Below, one piece after another: positions 1-13,566 of a DNA stretch of 29,314 bases. Positions within the stretch are counted from its first letter, which is position 1. Each line of letters begins with the position of its first letter. The notes beneath the pieces are model-generated. The model made no database searches. It was given only the letters and a program-made list of their open reading frames with translations, and was not told the DNA's origin. Where the stretch lies: the NCBI GenBank assembly GCA_002104985.1, contig MCGO01000344.1, positions 1-29,314 of the forward strand. Reading direction: 5' to 3'. The position numbers and the translations under genes were made by a program. This DNA comes from Rhizoclosmatium globosum. Its lineage: Eukaryota; Chytridiomycota; Chytridiomycetes; Chytridiales; Chytriomycetaceae.

Positions 1-3000
1 GATAGAATGGCAGCAAATCCAACCGCAGTAACGTTTTCGACTGCGTCTGGCGGTGGGATGTACATGACTTCAACCACATCTTGTGCTCCTGGTCGCAAGG
101 TCTTTTGACGGGGCTCAATATTAAACTGAGTAGAGCCGATCCAAAGTGTTGGTACTGATTGAAGCCCTTTGTTGCGAGAAATAACAGTTTGAACTTGTGC
201 ACGTCTTTGCGCCATTGGATCCTCGCCTTTTAACTTTTGTCTGAAAACAATTTCCTCCTTCTGAAACGTCAAATCCAAGTCATCTGCAGGCTTTCGTGGC
301 GTATAACGTCCACTGAAACTTATAAGTTCAAAACGCTTTCCTCGTTCCGCATCTTGCTGGGCATATTCATCCAATACTCGCTTTGGATGTGACATCCAGA
401 GTCTGAGCTGCTCCAGTCCATTCTTGTCCGGTGTGGAGCCGGGAAGATGAGCATACGGCTCAATACATATTCCTACCAAAGTCAGCCGATTGCCTGATGG
501 ACAAGTAGGAAGAACCATATTGTTGAAAGCTTTGTTAAGTTTGAATGCGATGTGTTTCATCCATGGCCCTCGTTGTCTAGCAGTAAAACTAAAAGTAACT
601 GGAAACGCGCTGAATCCAAGAACTCGGCTGAATTTGGTATCATCGTCTGAAAACATGCAACTAAAATAACTCAAGTCATCCGTCATTCTATCTTTCGTTG
701 AGTCAAGGCCTTCCAAGATGAATTCAATATCATAATGAGACTCATTGATGACACTCAATGTAAGCTGGTCTGAGACTCCGGCAGGGCATGGTTTGAAGTA
801 TACAATATCCCATGTATTAAAATACAAAGGCTGTCCCACGTAAGCCTTCACATAGAGAGGTATGTTTTGGAATTCAGGACAAATTACTTCGATGGCGGTT
901 TTGATGTTTCCTTTAGCACATTCTGAGAGTTTGAGATGAATTTCCACCGTCGTGGCGCTACGTGCAGGAATTTTTACCAGATATTTACACTTTAAGGCTG
1001 GAATATGAGGGTATAAACCAATAGAGACAATGTTATCCGAAAGATTCATAATAGTGACGCATCGAAGGACATCTTCGGTATTGGAGGGATCACAAATCCC
1101 AAAATCAACAGTATGTGCTTCACGTCTCATTCCAGAATCAGCTGTGGCTGACATCATATTTTGCAGGATTGAAATATCGATATCAGTCAGGGGCGTATGA
1201 ACTTTGTCTTTGGAAGCTGTCTTTCTAAACTTTTTCATGAATTCAGTTCTCTCTGGAGTCAGCGCAAGTCCTCCGGCCTGTGAGTCTTCAGCGTTCTCCG
1301 GGTATAAGGCGATAGGAATTCCTGCGACACCTTCAAGGTTGACTCGCACCAAGTCCCCCTGGAGCTGTGACTTCAATTCCATCAGAGAATCGACCAAGGT
1401 GGTAAGGCTCAAAGATGACAGGTACCATTTTACTCTCCGAAGGTCCCAGCTTCAAGGCTCGTTGCGGAATACTAAATCCCCGCTTTTTCATTTCCTCAAC
1501 AGTTCTTTCATTCACAACAGCAGTATTCGTTCCTTGAGAACCCAATACCGCCGAAGCCTGTGCAACAGCAGCTCTCGCATTCGCTTCGGACGTCAACTCA
1601 AGAGTTAGGACCACTTGTCCGGAAGACAAGTTTTCAATTTTCAAGCTCACTTCCTTCTTCTTTTCAGGTAACATCCATCCAGCATCAATTGAACTTGGTG
1701 TTATTTTGATGAAACTCTGACGAAGTCCGATCAATTCACATGACACAAGACGCTTCCCTGTAACGTCAATCAAGCTCAAGGAGCCTTCAACTCTCTCCGA
1801 GCGAACAAGGATTGGATTGAACGTGACGGCAATCTGAGACATGCCCTCACCTTGAAGTTTCAAATGGAATGACGGGATGGTGAATACATCAGCTGGTTCT
1901 ACCGACATGAAGAAGTCACGTTCTTCACGGTCTCCACGGTTCGCCCGGTATCGCAGAACAACATTTTTGGTTTCAGGGGAGTGAACTGTTTGGAACTGGA
2001 CGCTCTGTGGATCCATATGCACACGGATAGGAGCTGGTTTCAAGTGGGCAAATTCGTCACTGTCTTTCAAATATTGGATGATGTCCTCAGGATCAAGGAC
2101 AGCTGGATCGTCTGAATCAGGTGACAATATAGTGGACAAGTCGGTGTTGAAATCTTTGAGTCTCCGTATCGCACCAGTAGTTAGAGTCCTCTCCGCCACG
2201 AGCGTCTTTCCAATTTCAGCTTGAGTGACTTTGAGTTGAGTTAGCAAGTCCTCAAGAAGCATGGCTCCTGTCACTTTCTTTGGTTGAGGTTTTCCATCAG
2301 GTCCGATTTCAAGTTGAATGATGGAGTCATCCTCTTCTTCAAATGTTGGCCATTGCATCCGATCCTTTTTGGGTACGGGGAGAAGCATAATTCCCTTTTG
2401 ATTTAGAATCGATGGAACATCAAAGTAAGCAATTCCGTCTGGAGTAAATCCAATGGGAACAGGTAGTTGACAGCCCTTTGGAATGAAAAATGGCTGACCG
2501 AGGTTGTCATATCCTCCAACTTGATTCCTTTGCCCTTCAGATAAAGAGCCATCGGAATTGTAGAATTTGATTCCGTCAGTGGTGATTCCAAGTGGCTGCG
2601 GTTTCACACTTGGTGTTTTGCCGTAATACGGTAACATATCTGGAGTATACCCAGCGGGCATGGGTGGCATATTAACGGGAGGAGGAAAGTAAGGATCTCC
2701 CGTTGAGGTAAATCCAGACGGAAGAGGACTTCCAGGCAATGGTCCTTTCTCGGCAGCATTCGCAAGTGACGTTAACGAGTTTTGACCGCTTGGAAGCGAA
2801 GCAACACTTCGTTGCCGATGTCCAAAAGATTGTGCTAAACGTAGGTGAGCCAGTTGTAACAATAAATCAATAACCAACCATCACGATAGTCATCATCGAT
2901 TACTTGAAGATTGATGCAGCTCCACTTTGTTGGGGTGTTGCGGTTTCGAATGAAAAGGTTAAATGTTGCTCCAGCAGAGAGTAAATTTCTGGATTAATTG

Positions 3001-6000
3001 ATTAGCAGGACAATCAGTGACATCAAATCATTTACGCATTGGAGTCTCGTTGAACGGATACTGCAGAAACATCCCTATCAATGCCGACGACCTGACAAAG
3101 AATCTGCTGCAAAGATGACTGCCCCGGCTGAATAATATCAAACAGAACTGGAGCATACAACGGAAAATCAGTTGTACACTGAACAGGTTTCAACGACCTT
3201 GGTAACGTAAAAATCAGAATTGCTATCAAATCCTCCTTCGTTCAAAAACTACACTTACAAATTCTTGTTAGGCCACAAGACTGGATTCTTATCAAACGTG
3301 TATCCAGTAGGCGCCGGTTTCTCCCACTCCACATCCTCTTCATAATCTTTATATATTGCTGATGCAACTGGTGCGGAACTGTCAACTGCATCTGGGTCAA
3401 ACCCAGCAAACGGCGAAACATTCAAGAACCCAGGTGGAATCTTTTTCGCCACAAGAGCACGACTCTGGTCTGTGGATTTACTCTCCCGCACCATCTGATC
3501 CCCTCGCTGCATCCCTTCAAACCGAACCCCTGCTTCTTGTGGCATCTGCCGCGTAGTTCCAGTTGGGATGGGGAGATCTGATGCGTCGTTTCCTCGTTCA
3601 ACGTCGACTCTTCGTAAGGTTCCGCGACGCTTTACGAACCCGAAGCCAGCACCTGGTGCCGTCATTTCTTCAGGTAATGTATCTTCTGCGACAGATTCTT
3701 GTGGCTTAGAAGCCTTTGACACACGGCCTGTAGCGCTAGGTCTTCCAAGAACACTGATACGTTTGGACGGCTGTTGCTGTTCTTGAATGGGCTTGATTTG
3801 GGCAGGAGTTCCGGCTCTTTCTTGGCCTTCTCGATACCACGGATTGCATACACGTCAACGAGTTTTGTCGGTGCGTACGTGTATCCGACTGGAAGTCCTG
3901 GGATCCCTCCGATACGTTCAGAAGCTTCATAGTAGCAGGAAGGGATGGGGATTTTTTCAAACCACGTTGGCTCCATAAAGACGGGAGGGATAGTTGTGAC
4001 GCCAGATGGAACGCCAGGAATGTTTGGAATTGGGCGAGAGATTAAAACGTTCGACTTTGGATGGATAGGAAGGCCGACAGCGATAGCCTTCGTGTTGAAC
4101 ATAGAAGAGTTGTTATCAGCAAAGAAACCGGGGGGTCAGAAACTGGGAGGAGTCTTGAGTACGTTCCAGGAGTAAGGAGGAGCTGTTTGAGAAGCTTCGC
4201 ACGGAGAGCCATTCTAGATTCTTCAGCAATCATTTTCTGGTTAAATGATGTAAGTCGATGTTAGATCAGGTGATAAGCAGCTCACTTTCTTATACGCAGC
4301 CATTTCTCTGTCATAAGCGCTCTTGTCAAAACTCTCAACTTCCAAATCTTTCACCAGTTTAAGCCCAGTTTGTAAAGCGTCCAGGGCCAACAATCCGTTA
4401 TCTTCGTTTGTAACAGGGAGCCATGTACTGATAATGATATACCGCTGTCAATTTAATCTAATTTAAGTAGAATGAATGAACATACCTGACAAACTGAACC
4501 GCAACCATTTGCACGCCTTCGGTAGCAACTTTCAGCAATGGACTGACAAACGACTTAAAGATTGCACCAACGTATTTTTCATTTTGCTCCGTATGTTTAA
4601 TCTGAACTAAGGATTAGTCGGATCTGAGATACCTGAAACACTTACATCATGAACCAAAGTACTCATGACAGACTTGACAACATGAAGTGGGCCCTTTGGA
4701 AAACCTTTCTTCAGAGTTCCGTCTGATTTCATCTAATTTTTGTTGGGTAAGATGCCAATAACCCTCCAAACTGGATTTAGTCACCTGCAGTCGTGTATCT
4801 CCGTGTTCAAACTCGTTCGAGAGAGCATAAATCGTCAAATCTTCCATGTATCGTGAATGTTGACTCAAATTGGTGGTAAACTTTCCAAGTGCATAAATCA
4901 GATAGATTTTCATGGATCGGTTGTCTGCCTGGTATTTCAACAAGGCGTCCTTTGAATAGTCATCTATCTTTAGCTTTGATGTGGAAGAAATAGAATCAAG
5001 TCTCACCCCGCTGAGCTTACGCTCTTTGAACTGGATATCAATAAGTTTCTTGATAAGCTCTTTGAACACCTGTCAGTCAAGTTAGATATGGTTCTTTCGT
5101 GGACTTCAGAGTCATTACCCGCAAAAGCATATTGTCATGTTCGCGAATGAAACCGAGCTGATGAGCCAGAATTCCGAGTAAATAAACAGCTTTCAAACGG
5201 TTTTCGAGTCTGCAGTCTGAAATCATGAGATTGACGAGGGAATTCAGGATATTCTGTGTGGGGAATGTAGGTGAATGACACTCAGTTAAGAACTAAGCGC
5301 GTACCTGTCGTGTGCTTGAGTCCAAGAGAGTGTCGTTAATAACCGGGACGGCAATTTTGAGCGCGCACATTGCCATATAACGGCCAATACATTCTGCTTG
5401 TGTGAGTCCAATGAGGAGAAGCTTCCAACCCCGATTAAAGTTGACTTGGACAGTGAAATAATCTGCTTCGACTGGAAGGACCGTGTCAAAAGACAAAAAT
5501 CAATCAAAAACTCACTGATTGGCTGAGAAAACAAGCCTTCCGCAATAATCCTCAATTCTGACGTTACATTCACGTTTGGAACAGTATCAAAGGATAGACC
5601 CTCAATACCAAATCCTGATCTCTGACTCGCCTGGTTTTCTATTGGAGCTTCCTTTGATGCAGTTTTCCTTCCCCGACCAGTAGCAACCTTTGACTTTCTC
5701 CCCACAGGAATGTCTTCGCCCAGGTTCTCGTCATCCAGGTCTTCGTCCATACTCTGTTTGTTTTGCGCTTCGTTATCAGCATCAGCATCGGCATCGCATC
5801 AGCGGAGTGTGGCCGGGAATCAGAGTCCACGTTCCCGTTCGCGTTGACGTTGACGTTGTCGTCCGAGTCGGTTTTGTTTGCGCGGGTCTTTCGTTCTGCG
5901 GCAAACTTTGCTTCCTTCAGTTTTGCGGCGCCGGCGGCAACAAACTGGGTCGTTGAGTCGACGAGGCCGCCGCCGCCGATGCTGCGGCGGACCGAGGCCT

Positions 6001-6349
6001 CGGACGAGTGTTTGTGCACGAGAAGCCACAGCGATTCGATGTTGTCGATGAACGAGGCCGGCGTCGTCTCGCTCTCGTTGAGCAGCGATGCAAAGAACCC
6101 GACTTTCTGTTGTTAAATATTTAATACGAGTGAATAAAACACGAAGAAAGTAAATAAATACCACGTGGTCGCGTAGCTTGGCCCACAGTCGACTTGCGCG
6201 TGTCGTTGGTGCATTCTGTCGTTTGACGAGTGATTTGACTAGATCACTCAGCGTCTTGATTTGGGCGGTGTTGCTCTTGCGCCTGCTGCTGCCGCTCGCG
6301 CTTTTCGCGCTCCTCCGATTCCTCCGCGACCACGTGAATTCGTATTCAT
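1..6349 (-). CDS. Giant axonemal-type protein with ARM/HEAT-like N-terminus, PxGYT motifs and ASH/MSP-like domains (3' end outside window)
   Basis: Read on the minus strand from ATG at 6349 (MNTNSRGRGG) through at least 10 exons. Introns I can place include 6161-6107, 5515-5472, 5304-5254, 5118-5070, 4784-4733, 4645-4602, 4485-4428 and 4285-4237. The N-terminal third (about 6349-4290) is leucine-rich and helical (SDLVKSLVKRQ, LLGILAHQLGF, IYLIYALGKFTTNL), resembling ARM/HEAT repeats. Next comes a proline-rich zone with at least seven P-x-G-[YFIV]-T motifs (PVGYTYAP, PTGYTFDK, PSGFTSTG, PAGYTPDM, PLGITTDG, PIGFTPDG). Beta-sandwich segments follow that look like ASH/PapD/MSP domains (PRSLKPVQCTTDFPLY at about 3180; about 2040-1330 and on to 1), a family known mainly from axoneme and centrosome proteins such as HYDIN, DLEC1 and CFAP65. 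No stop is reached before position 1. Frame must change by one base near 6260, 5797, 4130, 3812, 2884 and 1365. It is probably one gene, because exons on both sides keep the same style and strand; two genes cannot be excluded. The exact family member is not recognised. Confidence 0.6.
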
Positions 6350-6542
6350 AGCTGTGGTGTGGTGGTGGATTCAGAAGGAGATGATGGAAGTTTTGTTTGG
6401 CAGTTGAAAATTGTTTGACATCTCTGGACTAACTTCATTCATCTTCAGTGCAGATGCTCTTGATTTTCTTACTAAACTTTTGAAGTAGTAGCCAAAACAT
6501 GTCATCATTTTTGGACTATTGTTCCGGAACCCTTCTTCAACA
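6350..6542. promoter_or_regulatory. Divergent intergenic promoter region
   Basis: This stretch of 193 bases separates the start of the minus-strand axonemal-type gene from the plus-strand 7TM gene. No other gene fits in it, so it must carry both transcription starts if both starts are right. I see no clear TATA box. Confidence 0.35.
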
Positions 6543-7472
6543 ATGGACGCTGTTGCTTTCAACTCAACAACTAATATTGACTGGGTCACTGCAACTGTAG
6601 CTTTTGAGTTCACGCTTGCTGCTACCGATGCCGGGAAATTCTTGTTCCTCTTGTGGCTTATTATTAGTATCGAACTTCCATTGCGCGGGTTACCTTGCAC
6701 CTTTCGACACGTGTTTACCGTTACGAACAGTCTTCTGCTTTGTTTGTACTTTTCAATGATGTCGTTTTTCATTGCATCAGCCATCAGTCACTCCCACCAC
6801 GACGACATTCTGTTCCAACATCGGGCAATGAAGGCAGTATCCATTACATTCGGCCTCACAGAGCTCAGCTACCTCTGGTTCAATTTTATCCGTTCCTCCG
6901 AAGTCCTCAAACTTTATTCCACTCCCAAAGTCTACAAAGTTTTCCAAAGAATCTTATACCTCACACCAATCTGTTCAACAACCTCCTTCTTTCTCGAATT
7001 CATTCCCGTCGATCCAATAGATAGCTACAAGATCTATGTGTTCGCAGCCATCATCCCAGCAATGCTTACCCTCGCCCTCGACTCATTCTTCACTTACTCT
7101 TACCTCTTCCACCTCTTCTTCTCAACATCCATGAACATCACAGCACAACCAGAATGCAAAATAATTGCAAGATACGGACTTATATCCACGAGCCTCTGTT
7201 TCTTTGGCTTCTGTTTCTTTGTCCTCCAGAGCATCACGTTTTTTCAACCGGTTTCGGATGACGGCATTATTCGTTTGTTTTATGTATCAAATGCTCTCTT
7301 TGACTTGGGTATGTGGGGTGCTGAGACAACTGTCTTTTTTATGAAGATTGCGCTTGTCCGGCCTGGGATGTTGCAAGTGAACGGTGGGAAACAGAGCGTT
7401 AAAAACCTTGCAAAAGGGTTTTTGGATGGGAGTGACAATTTGAATACGATTGCCAGGGAGGTTGAGAAGTAA
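6543..7472 (+). CDS. Orphan seven-transmembrane protein, intronless
   Basis: Single open frame of 309 residues from ATG at 6543 to TAA at 7470-7472, with no intron and no frame break. It has seven hydrophobic segments at about residues 33-50, 57-80, 95-112, 130-150, 160-185, 205-227 and 233-258. A short N-terminus has a likely glycosylation site (NST) and the charged tail ends GFLDGSDNLNTIAREVEK. The topology is receptor-like, but I see no DRY, NPxxY or other diagnostic motif and no known family can be named. Zoosporic fungi carry many lineage-specific 7TM proteins of this size (general knowledge). It is transcribed divergently from the axonemal-type gene, with about 190 bases between starts. 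The lack of introns contrasts with its neighbours. Function unknown; a multi-pass membrane location is the only safe statement. Confidence 0.75.
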   Translation: MDAVAFNSTTNIDWVTATVAFEFTLAATDAGKFLFLLWLIISIELPLRGLPCTFRHVFTVTNSLLLCLYFSMMSFFIASAISHSHHDDILFQHRAMKAVSITFGLTELSYLWFNFIRSSEVLKLYSTPKVYKVFQRILYLTPICSTTSFFLEFIPVDPIDSYKIYVFAAIIPAMLTLALDSFFTYSYLFHLFFSTSMNITAQPECKIIARYGLISTSLCFFGFCFFVLQSITFFQPVSDDGIIRLFYVSNALFDLGMWGAETTVFFMKIALVRPGMLQVNGGKQSVKNLAKGFLDGSDNLNTIAREVEK

Positions 7473-7976
7473 CGGAATTTGTTATTCGTTCAAGACTCTC
7501 AAACGACTGGGACTTTTCATGGGATTAGTGAGCTATCGCGTAAATTTAATGGGTGGGCGAAGAATGAAGAGGGTTGCCATGCAATAAGTTTGAAGTATTG
7601 CCAACAAACGGTTTCGGTTTTTTTGTAAGTTCCCTGGAAATAGCAAATAGATAAATGCTTATTGCACCGTAAATAGAGCAAATATATCAGAATCAAAAGC
7701 CATTCACTGGACGATATACAACTATTCTTGGCCAATAAATACTCGAAGTGCGCTTATTTATTGGTACATTGCTCCCAAATTAACCTGCTGTCTCCCTCCA
7801 CTGATTACCCAATTCCTGGACCACAGTTGGAGAGAGAAGATTGGCTGTGGTTTAAGAATGTGCAATGAAGCATAGTTCGAAAAGTTCTATACCGTTGAAG
7901 TGCATTCTCAATCAATGTCCAAGTCAAATTTGTTGCGATCAACTTCAAAGGCTTTACCTTGTGGCTTAACAAGAGG
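7473..7976. other. Intergenic stretch without recognised gene
   Basis: A/T-rich sequence after the 7TM gene. Only short frames without recognisable content are present. It ends where similarity to the PNUTS-like gene begins. Confidence 0.5.
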
Positions 7977-8221
7977 ATGCACTCCCGAAAGAAACTGACA
8001 AGAGTATTTCGCCGAGAATACCGACACTTCAACATTTATGATACTGTTATGGAGGAAGGGGATTCCCGTCTTCTTCAAAGGAGCATTCAAGGTGGAGAGG
8101 GAGAGAAAGAAGTGAAGTTGGTGAACTTGGGGGTGCGCTGGACTCTAAAACGAAACATGTGCTTTATGCTCGTTGTGGGATGTCATTGTGTCTATGGAGG
8201 ACAAGCGGACTTGCAGTGAAT
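7977..8221 (+). pseudogene. Degenerate partial copy 1 of the PNUTS-like gene (PP1-binding segment)
   Basis: The frame from ATG 7977 reads MHSRKKLTRVFRREYRHFNI followed by YDTVMEEGDSRLL. It aligns with the PNUTS-like gene segment HPRKKRKAVTF...RYFNIDDDVMAAGD (about 14985-14890, minus). The short basic RKK start, the FNI core, the VM..GD run and a GEGE/EVK tail are shared. The copy has lost about three to four codons over the RVxF motif, so its KAVTF equivalent is deformed (LTRVF). The frame ends at 8219-8221 in sequence unlike the parent. It lacks the homeodomain-like, TFIIS-N and zinc-finger parts. It could be a short paralogue under relaxed constraint rather than a dead copy. Its downstream flank is shared with copy 2. 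Confidence 0.6.
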
Positions 8222-8359
8222 AATAAAAGCGCATTGGATTTCCCAGCAAAGCATCACGTTATAAAAGCAATAAAATAATGATTCAAAGCCTATTTCGGTA
8301 ATTCACATCGAAGAAAGTAGAACCAAATGCATCATAACACTTTTCATCAACGCAGCCAT

Positions 8360-8443
8360 GACGAACATACCAGACGAACCTCTCCTATCAAGCTAAATTA
8401 TTGCACATGACAAACATGCTTCAAAAGTCGTGCATATTTGGGT
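8360..8443 (+). repeat. Diverged direct repeat, unit 1
   Basis: Similar to 8967-9058 in the same orientation: both contain GACGAAC, then GAACCTC, then ATTGCACATGACAAA followed by ATG.TTCA and GTCGTG/GTTGTG. Each unit lies downstream of a PNUTS-like fragment, which points to an old tandem duplication of fragment plus 3' flank. Confidence 0.65.
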
Positions 8444-8478
8444 GAGAAATAAAAATGACGGTTTTGTCATAAATAATT

Positions 8479-8807
8479 CGTATTTTCAAGAATAAGAGCG
8501 CGAGAGATAGTGGCACGGACGTAACGAAAAATCAAGAATATCGAGCGAGGAACGTTGTGCGTTTCAAGTATTACGAGGACCCGGAAATTTCAACCAATCC
8601 TACTGAGTTAACTGAAGTGGAATCTGTTGCAGAACATACCGCTGTCCAGATCCCATTGGAAGACGTGCTTCTATTTTCTGATGATGTCACGATAATACCG
8701 CCAGCAGCTGATTTTTGGAAAAGACAAAGCTTTGTGTGCTTTAGACGACAATTGTTCGCGACCATTTTGCAAGTTTAGGCACAGTGACAAAGTGGATTGA
8801 GGTGTTT
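8479..8807 (+). pseudogene. Degenerate partial copy 2 of the PNUTS-like gene, ending in a CCCH-like motif
   Basis: The frame from 8479 reads ...FKNKSARDSGTDVTKNQ, then YRARNVVRFKYYEDPEIS, then TNPTELTEVESV. The parent gene has FKNKSARDS (nine identical residues) and TKNQEDRERNVMSVTYYEDS, then EIPANPTDL. In the parent these two blocks are separated by coding sequence and an intron (about 14770-14705); here they are joined directly. After PPAADF the frame must shift by one near 8716 (a T5 run), giving CALDDNCSRPFCKFRHSD, a C-x5-C-x4-C-x3-H zinc-finger pattern, then TGA at 8805-8807. There is no ATG in a good position, so I call it a pseudogene, but a 5' exon could exist (TTTTCAAG just before the block is a weak acceptor). 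Confidence 0.65.
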
Positions 8808-8966
8808 TGACCACAGTTTATTGGAAAATGAAATAATAAAATATCGAGACTTCATTGAAAGAAAGTAAGAACGTGACAGCCAGAATGGTGAGCTTAATTA
8901 TACAACGTAAGCAGGTTTAAGTGTGCCATTCACTTCCCTAGCAACTAGCCATAAGAAACCAGTTCT

Positions 8967-9058
8967 GACGAACAACAGAAGTTATAGAAGAACCTCACTC
9001 TATCACGTTAAATGATTGCACATGACAAAGATGTTTCACAGTTGTGTGTAGGTGGTTG
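8967..9058 (+). repeat. Diverged direct repeat, unit 2
   Basis: Partner of 8360-8443. The shared core is AANTNATTGCACATGACAAA. It lies just downstream of PNUTS-like copy 2, as unit 1 lies downstream of copy 1. Confidence 0.65.
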
Positions 9059-10036
9059 GATATTATGGGACGGAACGAGATGGCGGAGTTACACAACTGA
9101 GAAGTGAGGTCTACCATCGTATGAGAAAGCTCAAGTAAGCTGTCAACAAATGGCGAAACAAGACAAAGAAGGTCCACTCCACTCTTTCGAGATGAAGAAG
9201 CCAAAGACGTCGAAACATCATTGGTAGGACTCGCGCCAATGTAGTCACAGTTCAAATGAACCATTGCAAATAGCGGAACAGGTTAAGTCAGAAAGAAAAG
9301 AAAGTGGCCCGTAAAGTAATGGGTGACAGAGTACAAGAGAGAAGAAGAATCCCAACAAGGCCAAAAAAATCTCAGAGACAGAAGTGGGAAAAAGGAGGAT
9401 GCCACGTTTTCAGGCCAAGGGACCATCGACAAAAGCAAAACAGGGAGGAAGAGAAGGAATATGGAGAGAACAGAACCAAAACAGAATATTGAGAACGTCA
9501 AAGATTCAACGAGCTGACTAGAACTTGCGAAGACATATTAGGCATTTGAAAGACCGGATATTATATCTATTCTGTATTGTAAGGTTTCGATGATAGAACG
9601 TGGAACAGCATACCAAGATTGTGGAAGAGACTGGTGAATAGGTCGACTGAGCTCACAATTTTGAATTGTCAGACCTGTGAAGAGAAGGATACGTCAGCTC
9701 CGCTTCGTCAGTCTACCCGCTAATAAGAACTTAAACAACCAAAAACGGATTGCCGCTAAACTGGTGCGGGAGTTTGATTGTACGACCTGATGGTGGAATC
9801 TGGGCAATTCAACTGTGTGTCAGTAGACGTTGGACGCGTCAAAACACTAGTGACCTCACCTCTTGAGTACTTAAATTCTCGCATAGGTTGAGTCAGCGGA
9901 GAGATGGCGCGTTTGGTTGGTTTGTGGCATCATTTCTTTTGCGTTCGTCTTTTATTAAAGAGGAGAAATTCTGAAAGGAGGGGAAACGAGACCTTATTTT
10001 GAGAGATGGAATAGAGACGTTTTTATATATAATTGG
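9059..10036. other. Intergenic stretch upstream of MCM6
   Basis: About 1 kb without a recognisable gene. A purine-rich tract (about 9300-9500) gives lysine/arginine/glutamate-rich frames that I regard as compositional. The last 150 bases before 10037 should hold the MCM6 promoter; no clear core element was identified. Confidence 0.45.
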
Positions 10037-10069
10037 ATGCAAGTTAAGGCAGAGAAAAAGAAAGAGGAA

Positions 10070-13394
<3,325 letters not shown>

Positions 13395-13566
13395 TGCTGA
13401 AAAATGGCTTAGCTCGTTATTGTATTTATGGTGTGATTGTAGTGGTGAAATTGAATATATTTGTCGTCCCTTCTTCACTTTTTTTAAGAAACTATAAACC
13501 CACAAAATCGGCAATAAAAATAAGAACAATTCCAATCATGCAAAGACCACAATCACGCATGCATCT

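Noticed and set aside
5690..6116. Plus-strand frames of 88 and 117 residues
   Set aside because: They lie antisense to well-supported exons of the axonemal-type gene and owe their length to the GC-rich, biased codons there.
9283..9517. Lysine/arginine/glutamate-rich frames on both strands
   Set aside because: They reflect a purine-rich tract; a resemblance to the PNUTS zinc finger (GCH) was checked and did not extend.
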